Source of the DNA: Prevotella sp.
GTDB taxonomy: Bacteria; Bacteroidota; Bacteroidia; Bacteroidales; Bacteroidaceae
Assembly: GCA_022511065.1 (NCBI GenBank)
Contig: JAFLSG010000006.1
Coordinates: 1-64,000 of the forward strand
Reading direction: 5' to 3'
Length of the DNA: 64,000 bases
Of the stretch, positions 7,762 through 16,559 are shown in pieces. Made by a program: the position numbers and the translations under genes. Under the pieces are notes generated by a model that ran no database searches, had not been told where the DNA came from, and saw nothing but the letters and a program-made list of their open reading frames with translations. Positions within the stretch are counted from its first letter, which is position 1; every line of letters starts with the position of its first letter.

Positions 7762-8541
7762 GTGTTTTTCCAATTCGGCATAAAAGACTTCATCGACATC
7801 CTGCTCGTGTCCATGATGCTCTACTATTTCTACCGGCTGATGCGCGAGTCGCGCTCGCTGAACGTGTTCATCGGCATCATGATTTTCATCATCGCGTGGC
7901 TCTTCGTGTCGCAGATACTTGAGATGCGCCTGCTCGGCTCCATCTTCGACAAGTTAGTCAGCGTGGGAGTGATAGCACTCATCGTGATTTTCCAAGAAGA
8001 CATCCGCAAATTCCTCTACAGCATCGGGGCAAGGCAGGGCATGCGCGCCATCCGCAAATTCTTCCTCACGGCAAAGGAGAGGGAGCAGGACAAGTTCGAC
8101 ATCAAGACAACCATCATGCCCATTGTCATGGCAGCGATGAACATGAGCAAGGGAAAAGTCGGCGCACTGATTGTCATCGAGCGTGCCGTACCGTTGGAGG
8201 ACATCATCAGTACGGGCGAGCAGATAGACGCAAACATCAACCAGCGGTTGATAGAAAACATCTTTTTCAAGAACTCTCCCCTGCACGACGGTGCGATGGT
8301 TGTTTCCAAGAAGCGCATCAAGGCGGCAGGGTGTATTCTGCCTGTCAGCCACGACTTGGATATTCCCAAGGAATTAGGACTCCGACACCGTGCGGCAATG
8401 GGCATTTCACAGGAAAGCGATGCGGTGGCTGTCGTTGTCTCCGAGGAGACGGGCGGCATCTCCGTCGCCTCCAAAGGCGAGTTCCGCCTCCGCCTATCTG
8501 CCGAGGAGCTTGAGAGCATCCTGACGAAAGAGCTTGTATGA
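7762..8541 (+). CDS. cdaA: Diadenylate cyclase CdaA
   Basis: A 259-residue membrane enzyme that makes cyclic di-AMP from two ATP. Two or three hydrophobic segments fill residues 8-77, followed by the DisA_N catalytic domain with the DGA motif at 176-178 (PLHDGAMV) and RHR at 208-210 (GLRHRAAMG). The start is a GTG six bases after folP; using the next ATG (Met18) would cut into the first membrane segment. The folP-cdaA neighbourhood is common in Bacteroidetes. Cyclic di-AMP usually controls osmolyte and potassium balance and cell-wall integrity; no target gene is evident nearby. Confidence 0.93.
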   Translation: MFFQFGIKDFIDILLVSMMLYYFYRLMRESRSLNVFIGIMIFIIAWLFVSQILEMRLLGSIFDKLVSVGVIALIVIFQEDIRKFLYSIGARQGMRAIRKFFLTAKEREQDKFDIKTTIMPIVMAAMNMSKGKVGALIVIERAVPLEDIISTGEQIDANINQRLIENIFFKNSPLHDGAMVVSKKRIKAAGCILPVSHDLDIPKELGLRHRAAMGISQESDAVAVVVSEETGGISVASKGEFRLRLSAEELESILTKELV

Positions 8542-8644
8542 CAGGATTTGTCTTGTAATTTAGTCATTCCCATTACAGCATTCACCCTGTGTAAAACCAT
8601 CAGGACGAAAGTTACCGAAAAGCCCCATTTTTCGTTTTCTCTGC

Positions 8645-8678
8645 CTTATACTATATAATTAAGGTACGCGCGCGTAGG
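8645..8678. promoter_or_regulatory. AT-rich / AAGGTACGCGCG motif, copy 2
   Basis: TATACTATATAATT followed by AAGGTACGCGCGCG and TAGG. It is nearly the same as the element at 385-416, in the same orientation and directly ahead of the same 22-bp repeat family. The 100 bases between cdaA and this motif hold nothing recognisable. Confidence 0.6.
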
Positions 8679-8854
8679 ATTTTGTGCTCGACGATGCGCC
8701 ATTTTGTGCTCCGGCGTGCAACTGTGGAGCACAGATTGAGGAACTGTCGAGCACAAAATGAGACATCGCGGAGCACAAAATGGCGCACTACGGAGCACAA
8801 AATGAGGTGTCGTCAAGCACCAGACAAAATATCGTCCCGCACAGAATGGGATTG
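8679..8854. repeat. 22-bp tandem array, GAGCACAAAATG family, copy 2
   Basis: Eight units of exactly 22 bp start at 8679 and recur every 22 bases to 8833. Two reversed units (ATTTTGTGCTC) come first, then forward units (GAGCACAAAATG), then two decayed ones. The order of unit variants parallels copy 1: both contain the GCGCAC TACGGAGCACAA junction. The shared order suggests duplication or conversion of the whole array rather than independent growth. Confidence 0.85.
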
Positions 8855-8967
8855 TGCTTAACGGGGGTAAGGATACGGATGTACGGAATTTTCAATATAG
8901 CATGGTTCTCTTATATTTGTACTATAAAGCGGGGCGTGACTTAATTTTCTGAAAAATAAACTGATTG

Positions 8968-9001
8968 TTTGTGGGCATTCAGATTATTTTTTATACTTTT
9001 G
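8968..9001 (+). promoter_or_regulatory. pta-ackA promoter
   Basis: TTTG (8968-8971), 22 bases, then TACTTTTG (8994-9001) and GCAATC-like bases. The spacing is slightly longer than ideal. The leader before the pta ATG is about 40 bases. Confidence 0.55.
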
Positions 9002-9048
9002 CAATCAGAAAGTGACAAAAGTACAGTCTAAATTAAATAAAACAAACT

Positions 9049-10059
9049 ATGGATTTATTAAATCAAATTGTTGCGCGCGCTAAGGCAAACAAGCAGCGCA
9101 TCGTGCTCCCCGAGGCAACGGAGGAGCGCACACTTCGTGCGGCAGACAAGGTGCTTGCCGACGACATCGCGAACATCATCCTCATCGGCAATCCCGATGA
9201 AATCAACAAACTGGCAGGAGAATGGAGCTTGCAGCACATTGGCAAGGCCACCATTATCGACCCAGAGAATAACCCGAAGAGCGAGGAATATGCAGAGAAA
9301 CTTGCTGAGATTCGTAAGAGCAAGGGCATGACCATCGAGCAGGCTCGTGAGTTGATGAAAAATCCGCTCTATCTCGGCTGTATGATCATCAAGACGGAAG
9401 GGGCTGACGGTCAGATTTCCGGCGCACTTTCCACGACAGGCGACACGCTGCGCCCCGCACTCCAGATTATCAAGTGCGCCCCGGGCATCAGTTGCGTGAG
9501 CGGTGGTATGCTGCTTATCTCCAAAGAGAAGCAATATGGCGAGGATGGCGTACTCGTAATCGGCGATGTGGCAGTGACCCCGATGCCCGATGCTGCCCAG
9601 TTGTCGCAGATTGCCGTCTGCACGGCACAGACCGCAAAGTCGGTGGCAGGTTTCGCTGACCCACGCGTAGCCATGCTGAGTTTCTCCACCAAGGGAAGCG
9701 CCAAGCATGAGGTGGTAGATAAGGTGATTGAGGCTACCCGATTGGCAAAAGAGCTCGACCCGACGCTGAAGGTGGATGGTGAGTTGCAAGCTGATGCCGC
9801 ACTCGTGCCGAGCGTAGGTCAGAAGAAAGCTCCTGGTTCTGACATTGCGGGCAAGGCCAACGTGCTTGTGTTCCCGAACCTTGAGGTGGGTAACATCGGT
9901 TACAAACTCGTGCAGCGCCTTGGTGATGCTATCGCCATCGGTCCGATTCTCCAAGGCATCGCTCGCCCTGTGAACGACCTGAGCCGTGGTTGTTCGGTTG
10001 ATGATATTTACTACATGGTAGCCATCACGGCTTGCCAGGCTATGGACGCAAAAAAATAA
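9049..10059 (+). CDS. pta: Phosphate acetyltransferase
   Basis: A 336-residue enzyme that exchanges acetyl between CoA and phosphate, giving acetyl phosphate for ackA. It is the short form without the N-terminal regulatory domain of enteric Pta. Family signatures are RIVLPEATEERTLRAAD near the start (core LPEATEERTL), GGMLLISK, MLSFSTKGSAKH and the C-terminal SRGCSVDDIYYMVAIT region (core RGCSVDDIY). ackA follows after ten bases on the same transcript. Together they allow ATP to be made from acetyl-CoA during fermentation. Confidence 0.95.
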   Translation: MDLLNQIVARAKANKQRIVLPEATEERTLRAADKVLADDIANIILIGNPDEINKLAGEWSLQHIGKATIIDPENNPKSEEYAEKLAEIRKSKGMTIEQARELMKNPLYLGCMIIKTEGADGQISGALSTTGDTLRPALQIIKCAPGISCVSGGMLLISKEKQYGEDGVLVIGDVAVTPMPDAAQLSQIAVCTAQTAKSVAGFADPRVAMLSFSTKGSAKHEVVDKVIEATRLAKELDPTLKVDGELQADAALVPSVGQKKAPGSDIAGKANVLVFPNLEVGNIGYKLVQRLGDAIAIGPILQGIARPVNDLSRGCSVDDIYYMVAITACQAMDAKK

Positions 10060-10069
10060 TCAAAAGAAT

Positions 10070-11260
10070 ATGAAGATTCTCGTATTGAACTGTGGGTCAT
10101 CCTCTATCAAGTACGCATTGTACGACATGGATGACAAGCGCGTGATGACATCGGGCGGCGCGGAGCGCGTCGGTCTTGACGGCGCATTCGTGAAAGTGAA
10201 ACTTGCCAACGGCGAGAAGAAACAAATCATGCACGACATCCCCGAGCATACCGAGGGTGTGAAGTTCATCTTCTCGTTGCTGACCGACCCTGAAATCGGT
10301 GTTATCAAGTCGTTGGACGAGATTGATGCCGTTGGTCATCGTATGGTGCATGGCGGTGAGAAGTTCAACAAGTCTGTTGTGCTGACCGACGAGGTGCTGA
10401 AGGTTTTCGAGGAGTGCTCCGACTTGGCTCCGCTGCACAACCCCGCTAACCTCAAAGGTGTGAACGCTGTAAAAGAACTGATGCCGAACCTGCCGCAGAT
10501 TGGTGTGTTCGACACGGCATTCCATCAGACGATGCCCGCCAAGGCATATATGTATGCCATTCCCTACGAGCTGTATGAGCAATACGGCGTGCGCCGCTAT
10601 GGTTTCCACGGCACCTCCCACCGCTATGTGTCTGCCCGTGCATTGGAATTCCTTGGCATGCAGGCAGAGGGTACGAAGGTAATTACCTGCCATGTAGGTA
10701 ATGGTGGTTCCATTGCTGCCGTAGTAGATGGCAAGTGCGTAGATACCTCGATGGGGCTCACTCCGTTGGAGGGTCTCGTGATGGGTACGCGCTCTGGTGA
10801 CATCGACGGTGGTGCCATCACCTTCCTTGAGAAAAAACTCGGGCTTGACCCCGACGGCATGAGCAATCTGCTGAACAAGAAGAGCGGTGTGGCTGGTATC
10901 ACGGGCGGTTCATCGGATATGCGCGATGTAGAGAATGCCGCAAAGGAAGGCAACGAGCGCGCAAAATTGGCACAGGACATGTACTTCTACCGCATCAAGA
11001 AATACATCGGCGCTTATGCGGCAGCGATGGGCGGCGTGGATGTGATTGTCTTCACTGCCGGCGTAGGCGAGAATCAGGTTTCCATGCGCTCCGAGGTCTG
11101 CAAAGGCTTGGAATTCCTCGGCGTGAAGTTCGACGAGGCGAAGAACAGTGTGCGCGGCGAGGAGGCTATCATCTCTGCCGATGACTCGAAAGTCAAGGTT
11201 GTGGTCATCCCCACTGACGAGGAGCTGATGATTGCCACCGACACGATGAATCTGCTGTAA
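10070..11260 (+). CDS. ackA: Acetate kinase
   Basis: A 396-residue cytoplasmic kinase of the ASKHA fold that converts acetyl phosphate and ADP to acetate and ATP. Signatures are LVLNCGSSSIKYAL (residues 3-16), GHRMVHGGEKF (about 86-96), FHGTSHRYVS and TGVGENQ-like FTAGVGENQ near 327-335. The length is normal. It is the last gene of the pta transcript and is followed by a strong hairpin. Confidence 0.96.
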   Translation: MKILVLNCGSSSIKYALYDMDDKRVMTSGGAERVGLDGAFVKVKLANGEKKQIMHDIPEHTEGVKFIFSLLTDPEIGVIKSLDEIDAVGHRMVHGGEKFNKSVVLTDEVLKVFEECSDLAPLHNPANLKGVNAVKELMPNLPQIGVFDTAFHQTMPAKAYMYAIPYELYEQYGVRRYGFHGTSHRYVSARALEFLGMQAEGTKVITCHVGNGGSIAAVVDGKCVDTSMGLTPLEGLVMGTRSGDIDGGAITFLEKKLGLDPDGMSNLLNKKSGVAGITGGSSDMRDVENAAKEGNERAKLAQDMYFYRIKKYIGAYAAAMGGVDVIVFTAGVGENQVSMRSEVCKGLEFLGVKFDEAKNSVRGEEAIISADDSKVKVVVIPTDEELMIATDTMNLL

Positions 11261-11273
11261 GAAGCAGTACAAC

Positions 11274-11326
11274 GTGAGTTCGACGAGAAGACGATGCCCC
11301 ATGCATTGTCGTTTCGCCGAACTCAC
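11274..11326 (+). terminator. Hairpin after ackA
   Basis: GTGAGTTCG (11274-11282) pairs with CGAACTCAC (11318-11326), and the stem continues inside through CGA/TCG and GAC/GTC to a loop near 11300. An AT-rich run follows (TTAAAATATATATTTTT). It lies between ackA and the first CotH gene and probably ends the pta-ackA transcript. Confidence 0.75.
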
Positions 11327-11352
11327 ATTAAAATATATATTTTTAAAACAAT

Positions 11353-13017
11353 ATGAAAAAAAGCATTTTTTCCATCATGCTGTTGCTTTGCTTCACTGCC
11401 TGCAACACGGATCTTACTGAAATCGAAGAACGGCTCGACCAACTTGAGCAGGAAAGCGAAGACCTCAAGAAAGAAGGAGAGGAACTCAAACAGGAAGGAG
11501 AAGACCTCAAGAAGGAAGGGGAACAACTGGAAAAAGACATTGAGGACAAAAACAAGGAACTGGACGATTTCTTACAACAGAAAAACGAGCCTCAACTGAT
11601 TTCCTTTGAGTTCTTAGCATCGGACAATCCCATGCAACTCGTTGAGAATACTGCATGCGAAATTGTTGGTGACAATGTCGTGGAATGTTGGATTGCCAAT
11701 ATTACCAGCGATAAACTATTGATTCCGCGTTTCGAGTTTAAAGGCGAAAGTCTTACCATTGATGGGAAAAAAGCTGAAAGTGGTGTTACTATTTTCGATT
11801 TCAAAAAACCTGTTACGCTAACTATAACCAATGCACAACAGACTAAGAATTACACCGTTTATGTGCATTCATATACTGGTCTGCCCGTACTATGGATAGA
11901 AACGACAAACAGGGAAGATATATCCGTGGACAATAAGTATTACAATGCAGCATTTAAACTGGTGGAAGATGTAAAGACCCGGGCTCCAGGAGATATTATC
12001 GAGGCAAGTGTAAAGATTAAAAATGTCGGGGAAATAAAATGGTACGTATCTGATGTTTGGCCTTCTCAGCAAATTGGCAAAAACTCATATGCCATCACAT
12101 TTACCAAGAATATTTCCCTCTTAGACGAACCGCAAAACAATGACTGGGAACTTTTTACCAACGCGGATGACAACACGATGCTCCGTAACCAAACTGCTTT
12201 CTATATGGGGAAAATCAGTAATCTAAGTTTCACTCCGCGTTTCCATTATGTGGAGATGATGCTTAATGGCAGATATTATGGCACCTATATGTTAGGAGAC
12301 CGATTGGAGAACAACACATATAGAATAAACGTAGGACTTAATGGATATATCTTGAAGATTGATGCTACCACCACAGGGTCGCATTTCAGCACCAAAAAGC
12401 TTGAGCAACCAGTAAGCATCATGGCTCCAAGCACGCTGACCGGTGATAACAATTATAAATATATTGCAGATTACCTTGACGCTACGGAAAGTGCTTTGTT
12501 CGGTTCAAATTTCACGGATGTTAACGAAGGGTGGCAAAAATATTTGGACATGGATTCATTTGTTGATTGGTATCTAATCAACGAGATTGCCAAAAACGAG
12601 AATGGAGCGTTTCAGGCTGACTGCTATATGCACCTTAAAAGGGGCGAGAAGTTGAAGATGGGACCGCTTTGGAAGTTTGAGTATGCTTTTGCCAACGGCT
12701 GGAACTCTGAGCCAAGCGGTTTTGTAATCAAAAACACCAATTGGTTCAAGCGCCTGTTTGAAGATCCTGCGTTTGTAGAAAAAGTAAAGGAGCGTTTTGC
12801 CTATTTCTATGCCCATAAGAATGACATCATCAACGAGATTAACGCAAACGGGCAATATCTGAAATATTCTGTACGAGAGAACGATAATAAGTGGGGAGTT
12901 TTTGCTGATTACAAATCTTCAAACTTAGATACGTGGATTATATATCAAAATGAAGTCAGCTCAATGAAAAGATGGCTGGAGTCACGATTTGAATGGTTAA
13001 ACGGCGCATTGCCATGA
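11353..13017 (+). CDS. CotH-family lipoprotein, probable pseudokinase
   Basis: A 554-residue surface or periplasmic lipoprotein. The signal peptide ends in F-T-A-C (Cys17). Residues 20-75 form a charged coiled coil with an exact seven-residue repeat (DLKKEGE, ELKQEGE, DLKKEGE), also visible as a 21-bp DNA repeat. After a beta-rich domain (80-185) comes a CotH-like domain (about 195-550). Compared with its neighbour, the R-G-N...K-K nucleotide motif is missing, the KNED motif reads KNEN (Asn417) and WDFD reads WKFE (440-443). CotH proteins are atypical kinases, so this copy is likely inactive. It ends with an ATGATGA overlap into the second copy. No promoter is obvious; it follows the ackA hairpin. 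Confidence 0.8.
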   Translation: MKKSIFSIMLLLCFTACNTDLTEIEERLDQLEQESEDLKKEGEELKQEGEDLKKEGEQLEKDIEDKNKELDDFLQQKNEPQLISFEFLASDNPMQLVENTACEIVGDNVVECWIANITSDKLLIPRFEFKGESLTIDGKKAESGVTIFDFKKPVTLTITNAQQTKNYTVYVHSYTGLPVLWIETTNREDISVDNKYYNAAFKLVEDVKTRAPGDIIEASVKIKNVGEIKWYVSDVWPSQQIGKNSYAITFTKNISLLDEPQNNDWELFTNADDNTMLRNQTAFYMGKISNLSFTPRFHYVEMMLNGRYYGTYMLGDRLENNTYRINVGLNGYILKIDATTTGSHFSTKKLEQPVSIMAPSTLTGDNNYKYIADYLDATESALFGSNFTDVNEGWQKYLDMDSFVDWYLINEIAKNENGAFQADCYMHLKRGEKLKMGPLWKFEYAFANGWNSEPSGFVIKNTNWFKRLFEDPAFVEKVKERFAYFYAHKNDIINEINANGQYLKYSVRENDNKWGVFADYKSSNLDTWIIYQNEVSSMKRWLESRFEWLNGALP

Positions 13018-14693
13018 TGAAGAAGATACTACCACTTGTCTTGGCTTTCATTTGCCTATCTTCATGTACGAAAGATCTTGAAGAATATTTTTCCCGCGCT
13101 GATGAGCTGGAAATGGCGAATGGTGCCCAAAAAGACAGCAATAAAGAACAAAAGGACAGCAACCAAGACCAGAAGGACAGGAATAAGGACTTAGGGGAGA
13201 GTGCTGACAGTCTGCGAAACAGGATTGACAGTCTTCTTGCGGCAGGTGATGACCCTCTTAAAACCAAACTGCTGTCTATGGAGTTCCTTTCAAGTGATAA
13301 CCCAACACTTAACCAGAACATCAAGTGTGAGATTCTGGGAGATAGTGTCGTTGAATGCTGGATTCCTGGAATAAATGCCAACAAGCAATTGATCCCTCAT
13401 TTTGAAATCCAAGGAAACAGCATTACCATTGATGGATCAGGCGCTATTAGTGGCACGACGAAACACGATTTTAGAGTTCCTGTCCCCTTGGTTGTTACGG
13501 GAGCTGACAAGACCGTAAAATATATGGTGTATGTGCATTCATATACTGGTCTTCCTATTCTCAAAATTGATACCGAAGGCGAAATGCCTATCATATCAAA
13601 GGAGGAATACCTGACGGCTCGTATGACATTGACGGAAGATGTAGTGACACGTAGTGCAGGCAAGACCATAACAGCAGACCTACAGATCAAAGGGCGAGGT
13701 AATTCCACATGGGGACTGCCGAAGAAGCCTTATCGCATGAAATTCTTTGAAAAGACTTCATTATTAGGAGAAAGTAAAGACAAATCATGGGTTCTGCTTG
13801 CCAATTATACCGACAAGTCTATGCTACGCAATCAGCTGGCATTCTATTTGGGTCAGATGAGCAACTTGGACTGGACACCCAGTGGGCATTTCGTAGAGGT
13901 CATCCTCAACGGGAAATACAATGGAACGTATTTGCTGGCCGAGAAAATCAAGGTTGCCAACCATCGCGTAGCTGTAGGGGATGACGGTTTCTTGTTAGAG
14001 GTTGAAGCAAGAGCGCCAAATGAAGATGGCTCTCGCTATTTCTTTTCCAATCATATTGATTACGCGATTGACATTTCCGAACCAGAAGTGGAGTTTGATG
14101 ACGACAACTTCAATTATATACAGGATTATGTCTTGGCTACGGAAGAAGCTCTTTTCGGTCCTTTCTTCAGAGATGCGAATGAGGGGTGGCAACGTTACAT
14201 CGACTTGGATTCTTTCGTTGATTGGTATCTGATTCATGAAATTGCGAAAAATGAAGATTCAATGTTCCATTACAGTTGCTACATGAACCTGAAGCGAGGT
14301 GGCAAACTGAAAATGGGACCAATCTGGGATTTTGATATCGCTTTTGGAAATGTAAAGGAAAAAAATACAACCGCCATGAAGCCTGAGGGACTTATGCTGG
14401 ATTGGTCGCAATGGTACACCCGACTTTTCCAAGACCCGGTTTTCGTTGCGAAGCTCAAAGAGCGATACAACTATTTCTATAGGCATAAGACGGATCTTCT
14501 TTCTTCTATCAACAGGGATGCCCAATATTTGAGGTATTCTGCACAAGAGAATCAGAACAAGTGGGGCACCTTCTATCATTACACTTACAAGCAATATGAT
14601 ATTTGGGGAAGCTATCAGAATGAAGTCCAGTCGCTGAAAGAGTGGTTGAACACCCGTATGGAGTGGTTGAAGAACTATTTTGACAGATTATAA
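13014..14693 (+). CDS. CotH-family kinase lipoprotein
   Basis: A 559-residue paralogue of the preceding gene that keeps the expected kinase motifs. The signal peptide ends in L-S-S-C (Cys18). A short polar stalk (38-60) contains the heptads QKDSNKE, QKDSNQD and QKDRNKD. The beta domain is followed by the CotH domain with GRGNSTW (227-233), KKPYRMKF (237-244), SMLRNQ (269-274), LNGKYNGTYLL (298-308), KNED (412-415) and GPIWDFDIAFGN (435-446). Known CotH proteins phosphorylate secreted proteins; the substrate here is unknown. Two ATG codons (13014, 13017) overlap the upstream stop, so translation is probably coupled. A sugar kinase follows after 35 bases. Confidence 0.85.
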   Translation: MMKKILPLVLAFICLSSCTKDLEEYFSRADELEMANGAQKDSNKEQKDSNQDQKDRNKDLGESADSLRNRIDSLLAAGDDPLKTKLLSMEFLSSDNPTLNQNIKCEILGDSVVECWIPGINANKQLIPHFEIQGNSITIDGSGAISGTTKHDFRVPVPLVVTGADKTVKYMVYVHSYTGLPILKIDTEGEMPIISKEEYLTARMTLTEDVVTRSAGKTITADLQIKGRGNSTWGLPKKPYRMKFFEKTSLLGESKDKSWVLLANYTDKSMLRNQLAFYLGQMSNLDWTPSGHFVEVILNGKYNGTYLLAEKIKVANHRVAVGDDGFLLEVEARAPNEDGSRYFFSNHIDYAIDISEPEVEFDDDNFNYIQDYVLATEEALFGPFFRDANEGWQRYIDLDSFVDWYLIHEIAKNEDSMFHYSCYMNLKRGGKLKMGPIWDFDIAFGNVKEKNTTAMKPEGLMLDWSQWYTRLFQDPVFVAKLKERYNYFYRHKTDLLSSINRDAQYLRYSAQENQNKWGTFYHYTYKQYDIWGSYQNEVQSLKEWLNTRMEWLKNYFDRL

Positions 14694-14728
14694 GCATTTG
14701 TAAATTATACAATTCAATTTGCAGACCT

Positions 14729-15748
14729 ATGAGAATCGTCACCTTCGGCGAAGTGTTGCTTCGTTTTTCCAAGGACAGCCACATGCGGTTGTCGCAGGGG
14801 AATGTGATGAACGCCAATTTTGGCGGAAGTGAGGCGAATGCGGCCGTTTCGTTGGCGATGCTTGGCAATGACGTGCGCTACGTTACTTGCTTGCCGAACA
14901 ATGACATTGGGAAAGCCTGCAAGATGCGATTGCAGGAATTGGGACTTGATACCAAGCATATCCATTGGGGAGGCGAACGAATGGGGACGTACTATTTTGA
15001 GGATTCCGTCTCCATCCGTTCGCCTCACATTGTATATGACCGCAAAGGCTCGGCATTCTATTCGCTGAAGCCGGGGATGATTGACTGGCAAAAGGCTTTT
15101 GAGGGAGTGGATGTGTTTCATTGCTCGGGCATTACGTGTGCCGTTTCGCAGGATGCCGCTGATGCGACCTTTGAGGCTGTGCAAACGGCAGACAAGATGG
15201 GACTGACGATTGCCTGTGATATCAACTACCGCAAGAACCTTTGGAATTATGGTGCGCGTGCGCAGGAAGTGCTGCCTGAACTCATGCAATATAGTGATAT
15301 CATCTTCGGCGATGCCGGCGAATGGGAACTTGTATCGGGTTTGCCACGCATTCCTTTCAAGGCGATGGATTCCAACTATCCGATTGATGCCGAAGCATAT
15401 ACGGAAATGTTCAGCCGTATCGCCGAGCGTTTCCCACGATGCAAGAAATTCATCCTTGGTTTGCGCAATGAGATATCCACCAACCATCATACGCTTTCTG
15501 GCGTGCTTTATGACCGCAAACGACTTTTCACTACGCACATCTACGATATCAACCCAGTTATTGACCCGATGGGTGTTGGCGATGCTTATCTCGCCGCTTA
15601 TCTCCATGCGCATCTTAACCGCTCCGATGATGATCAGCGAAATTTAGACTTCGCTTTGGCGGGCTCTGCATTGAAAAACTCCGTCAGCGGGGATTTTAAC
15701 CTCTCCACAGAGGAGGAAATAGAGGATTTGCTGGCACTACATTCGTAG
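14729..15748 (+). CDS. kdgK: PfkB-family sugar kinase, probably 2-keto-3-deoxygluconate kinase
   Basis: A 339-residue ribokinase-fold sugar kinase. The N-terminal ITFGEVLLRFS-like start (VTFGEVLLRF), GGSEANAAVSLAML (core GGSEANAA, about 31-38) and the catalytic anion-hole motif DPMGVGDAYLAAYL near residues 280-293 are visible. The last has Val and Met in place of the usual Thr-Gly-Ala, but the catalytic Gly-Asp is kept. Overall resemblance is to bacterial KDG kinases, which phosphorylate the product of uronate breakdown; the pectinesterase at 53.6 kb would fit such a diet. The substrate assignment is less certain than the fold. Confidence 0.78.
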   Translation: MRIVTFGEVLLRFSKDSHMRLSQGNVMNANFGGSEANAAVSLAMLGNDVRYVTCLPNNDIGKACKMRLQELGLDTKHIHWGGERMGTYYFEDSVSIRSPHIVYDRKGSAFYSLKPGMIDWQKAFEGVDVFHCSGITCAVSQDAADATFEAVQTADKMGLTIACDINYRKNLWNYGARAQEVLPELMQYSDIIFGDAGEWELVSGLPRIPFKAMDSNYPIDAEAYTEMFSRIAERFPRCKKFILGLRNEISTNHHTLSGVLYDRKRLFTTHIYDINPVIDPMGVGDAYLAAYLHAHLNRSDDDQRNLDFALAGSALKNSVSGDFNLSTEEEIEDLLALHS

Positions 15749-15815
15749 TATAGGGAGTATTTCATCATAATGTAGTGGGGTAATAATGAAACCAATGGTG
15801 GAAAAGAGTTCCTAT

Positions 15816-15962
15816 TATTCTAATAACAATAGCATCTTGGCGAAATAATATGGCATGTTGGCAAAATAAGAAATCTCCTCACAACGATAAGATGCCTTCT
15901 CAGTATGATAATATGGCATCTTATCAAGATAAAGTGGCACCTTATGCGAATAAGATGCCACT
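15816..15962. repeat. 21-bp tandem array, ATAAGATGCC family, site 2
   Basis: Seven units of 21 bp begin at 15816 and recur to 15942. Each has AATAA or GATAA on the left and CTTAT or similar on the right around a G-C-C/G-G-C centre; the best unit (about 15912-15922) reads ATATGGCATCTTAT. The array runs into the start of the following acetyltransferase gene. Confidence 0.75.
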
Positions 15963-16470
15963 TTATACGAAGGGGAATCGCACAATACGACTTGCAGAGC
16001 CGGAGGATGTGCCACGCATCATGGAACTGATAGAATGCGGAAGGCAAAAGATGCGGGCTGCGGGGAATATGGAGCAATGGACTGATGGCAATCCGAAACA
16101 GGAGGTTATCGAGAATGACATCGCGCGGGGGGATAGTTATCTTATGGAGGAGGATGGGAAACCGATTGCCACTTTTGCTTTCGTGGAGGGGCCTGACATC
16201 ACTTATAACCAGATTTATCAGGGGAAATGGTTAGATGATTTGCAGCCCTGTCACGTCATCCACCGCATCGCGAGCACACCTGATGTCCATGGGGTGCTGA
16301 GAGATGTACTTGACTATTGTTTCCGCCGAACCAACAACATCCGTATTGATACCCACCGTGATAATACGCCCATGCGCAATGCCTTGGAAAAGTATGGCTT
16401 CGGCTATTGCGGCATCATCTATCTTTTGGATGGTGCAGAGCGATTGGCTTACCAGCGCATCAATCTATAA
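15955..16470 (+). CDS. GNAT-family acetyltransferase
   Basis: A GNAT-fold protein of about 171 residues that probably transfers an acetyl group to a small molecule or protein N-terminus. The fold starts at TIRLAEPEDVPRIMELI (core IRLAEPEDV), the central strand is near IATFAFVEG, and the C-terminal NNIRIDTHRDNTPMRNALEKYGF region (core DTHRDNTPMRN) matches the closing GNAT motif. The frame is open upstream to 15850, but those residues are a translation of the 21-bp repeat array (heptads such as YDNMASY and YQDKVAP). The start is set at the last in-frame ATG (15955), which itself lies in the final repeat unit. True start uncertain. Confidence 0.75.
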   Translation: MPLYTKGNRTIRLAEPEDVPRIMELIECGRQKMRAAGNMEQWTDGNPKQEVIENDIARGDSYLMEEDGKPIATFAFVEGPDITYNQIYQGKWLDDLQPCHVIHRIASTPDVHGVLRDVLDYCFRRTNNIRIDTHRDNTPMRNALEKYGFGYCGIIYLLDGAERLAYQRINL

Positions 16471-16559
16471 TCCGCTCGTTTCCTTGCGTTTAAAGGCGTG
16501 CGCCCACAATAATTCGCTTACTCCCAAACCTTCAGAAAAACATACCCTCAATAACCGGA

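Noticed and set aside
11353-13017. First CotH gene as a pseudogene
   Set aside because: The frame is complete with signal peptide and normal length and is coupled to the next gene; loss of catalytic residues fits a pseudokinase better than decay.
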